From contig NZ_JAUWAV010000014.1 of NCBI RefSeq assembly GCF_030605225.1, positions 1 through 64,000 of the forward strand: a stretch of DNA of 64,000 nucleotides. Direction: 5' to 3'. Both the position numbers and the translations under genes were made by a program. The notes beneath the pieces are model-generated. The model was not told the origin of the DNA. It saw only the letters and a list, made by a program, of their open reading frames with translations, and made no database searches. Positions 62,348 through 64,000 of the stretch are shown piece after piece. Positions within the stretch are counted from its first letter, which is position 1; each line of letters opens with the position of its first letter. Origin of the DNA: Geoalkalibacter sp. (GTDB lineage Bacteria > Desulfobacterota > Desulfuromonadia > Desulfuromonadales > Geoalkalibacteraceae).

Positions 62348-63872
62348 GCCTTGCGTCCTCCCCGGCGACCGGCAAAAAGACCTGAAAGCAGGCCCCTTCG
62401 CCGGGCCGACTGCTCACCTCCATGCGACCGCCGCTCTCCTCGATCACCTTGTGGCAGAAAAACAGTCCCAGGCCGCGCCCCTTTCCAGGCTCCTTGGTGG
62501 TGAAGAAGGGATCGAAAATCCGCTCTTCCAGCCCGGGCGGCAGTCCTGGACCCTCATCCCTGACAATCAGGCAGATCTCTCCACCGACCACCTTGCCCTC
62601 CAGCCTGACCCGCCCGCCGTTCCCGATGCAGGCATCACGGGCATTGAGCAGCAGATTGACCAGGACCTGCAAGAGCTTGTGCCGCGTCGCCAGCACCTCG
62701 GGCAAGCGGGGAGGCAAAACATTTTCCAGCCCAACTTCTTGAAAAATCCCTTGGTGTTCCAGCAATTGCGCAGCCTCCCGCGCCACGGCGACGGGTTCGA
62801 GGACTTCGGGTGCCGCATCTCTTGGGGAAGCAAAATCCAGCAGATCGCGCACCAGAAGATCGATACGGCGGAGTTCGCGACCGGCGCGCGCGAGCAAATC
62901 TTCGGTTTCGGGCGAGCGCGGCCCGGCCTGCGCCAGGTCCAGATAGCCCAGGGCGGCTCCCAGGGGATTGCCGATCTCATGGGCGATCCCGGCGGCAAGA
63001 TTGCCGACGGCCGCCATCTTCTCGGAGCGCACCAGATGGCGGCGGGCCTTCTCCAACTCCGCATTGGCCTGATGCAGGCCGGCGATGGTTTCCTGGGTCT
63101 GGGCGCGACTTTCCTGCAAGGCCCGGGTCATGGCATTGAAGGATGCGGCCAGTTCAGAGATTTCCCTTGGGCCATCCACGGGCACGTTGACCCCCAGATC
63201 GCCCGCGGCCACCCGGGAGGTGGCCTGCATCAGACGCCGAGCCGGCAGGACCACGCTGCGGCCGAGCACATAGGTGCCAAAGGCGATGAGCACGCCGCCA
63301 AAGCCGAAGATCAGGACAAAAATGGCGGTTTGCGCCGGCACCATTCTTTGCGCGATGCCGTTGAGGGAAAAGCGTCCGAACAACACGCCTTCGATACTTC
63401 CTTCGAAAACCAGGGGCTGATAAACATCGAAATAACCGCCGGCGGCACCCGGAAAAAACCCGTACCACCCTGCCGGGCGCGACACCCGCACCAGGCTGGT
63501 GCCCTGAAAGGCCGTCCGCCGCAAATCGGCTGGGTCGGCAAGTTCCGGCCCCTGCCCTGCCCGGCGCTGAACTTCGGCATCGACCAGGGTGTAGACGGCG
63601 GCATCGGCGGCCAGGTTCATCTGGCGAAACAACCAGTCGATTTCCTGAAGAAATATCAGGCCGCCATGGTCGACGCGCACCAGGGCGGTCATACCTTGAA
63701 GCGAACTCAGGGTGGTCTGGATCCGCTCCTCGATCAGTTCATTTTCGGCGATTTTCAGCAAAAACAGGCCGGCGAACAGCAGGCCCGACACCACCAGCAC
63801 CGAAAGGCTGATCAGAATTTCACTTCGCAGACCCAATACCTTACGCAAGCACACCCCGATCTTTTGTGACAA
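62340..63872 (-). CDS. Sensor histidine kinase paired with the minor-pilin regulator
   Basis: 510 residues. Transmembrane helices at about 18-38 and 183-205 bracket a periplasmic sensor; HAMP (about 205-258), H-box AAGIAHEIGNPLGAALGYL (phospho-His near 296), HATPase with NLLLNARDAC and GKGRGLGLFFCHKV. It should phosphorylate the regulator encoded next, the frames overlapping by eight bases. Start unsure: TTG 63872 gives the longest form without a clear ribosome site; GTG 63854 or TTG 63848 are alternatives. Ligand unknown. Confidence 0.92.
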   Translation of the reverse strand: MSQKIGVCLRKVLGLRSEILISLSVLVVSGLLFAGLFLLKIAENELIEERIQTTLSSLQGMTALVRVDHGGLIFLQEIDWLFRQMNLAADAAVYTLVDAEVQRRAGQGPELADPADLRRTAFQGTSLVRVSRPAGWYGFFPGAAGGYFDVYQPLVFEGSIEGVLFGRFSLNGIAQRMVPAQTAIFVLIFGFGGVLIAFGTYVLGRSVVLPARRLMQATSRVAAGDLGVNVPVDGPREISELAASFNAMTRALQESRAQTQETIAGLHQANAELEKARRHLVRSEKMAAVGNLAAGIAHEIGNPLGAALGYLDLAQAGPRSPETEDLLARAGRELRRIDLLVRDLLDFASPRDAAPEVLEPVAVAREAAQLLEHQGIFQEVGLENVLPPRLPEVLATRHKLLQVLVNLLLNARDACIGNGGRVRLEGKVVGGEICLIVRDEGPGLPPGLEERIFDPFFTTKEPGKGRGLGLFFCHKVIEESGGRMEVSSRPGEGACFQVFLPVAGEDARHV

Positions 63873-63889
63873 AAGGTAATTAATTTAAA

Positions 63890-64000
63890 TTAATACCACA
63901 CTCGACCTACGGGCGCAATGTGCTTCTTCCGCGCCGCTCGGATGTTGTCTTTGCCGTTGGATTTTGCGCGCATAGCTGCTAAAGTGCCTCCCAACCTTTC
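63890..64000 (-). CDS. Possible C-terminal end of an uncharacterised gene cut by the right edge
   Basis: An open frame enters from the right edge and stops at TAA (63890-63892). The visible 36 residues end in RAARKKHIAPVGRVWY and are rich in Arg and Lys. It may be real or chance; no family can be assigned. Confidence 0.25.
   Translation of the reverse strand, partial: ERLGGTLAAMRAKSNGKDNIRAARKKHIAPVGRVWY

Overview
The window comes from a GC-rich chromosome of a Desulfuromonadota-type bacterium (Geobacter, Geoalkalibacter or Desulfuromonas relatives). The reasons are the pilB-pilT-pilC-pilS-pilR gene order, minor-pilin operons carrying pilY1, System II cytochrome c biogenesis genes, many sigma-54 activator/histidine kinase pairs, and a family II pyrophosphatase with CBS domains. 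Species cannot be fixed from sequence reading alone. No rRNA, tRNA, CRISPR array or insertion sequence was seen.

Layout. 1-7.8 kb: an SLC13-type anion/dicarboxylate transporter (cut by the left edge) with a near-consensus sigma-54 promoter, next to a histidine kinase and an NtrC-type regulator, then a polyprenyl diphosphate synthase and a second kinase. 7.9-15 kb: FixH-like protein, membrane-tethered XRE regulator with an EF-hand loop, MEDS-GAF-GGDEF-EAL protein, glutaredoxin-CcdA fusion, HAD phosphatase, lytic transglycosylase. 15.0-15.5 kb: a non-coding stretch holding three consecutive promoter/hairpin/terminator units that look like tandem small RNAs with anti-Shine-Dalgarno loops. 15.5-23 kb: YyaL-like protein, pyrophosphatase operon with a Ca/Na antiporter, ArsR-rlmI pair. 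23-26.6 kb: bioW-bioF-bioH-bioC under a BirA-type operator. 26.7-29.2 kb: ccsA-resB and a lone receiver protein. 29.2-36.4 kb: pilB-pilT-pilC-pilS-pilR (no pilA follows). 36.5-42 kb: DUF1015-rnr-ribF-aroE operon.

42.6-64 kb is the accessory-looking part. Two minor-pilin/PilY1 operons lie in series. The left one (pilV-pilW-pilX-pilY1a) is bracketed on both sides by outward-pointing MntA-HepT toxin-antitoxin pairs. The right one (pilV-pilW-pilX-PilY1 N-terminal fragment-pilY1c-pilY1b-lipoprotein-fimU) sits behind a candidate sigma-54 promoter and directly downstream of its own kinase/sigma-54 regulator pair.

How it fits together: PilB, PilT and PilC power type IV pili and PilS-PilR would control them. 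The two minor-pilin/PilY1 sets would supply alternative pilus tips with calcium-binding loops, one under its own two-component system. Main points for follow-up are the tandem small-RNA array, the toxin-antitoxin-bracketed pilY1 operon, modular changes at one fixed point in the PilY1 VWA domain, the EF-hand transmembrane regulator, and an operon with both known routes to pimeloyl precursors.
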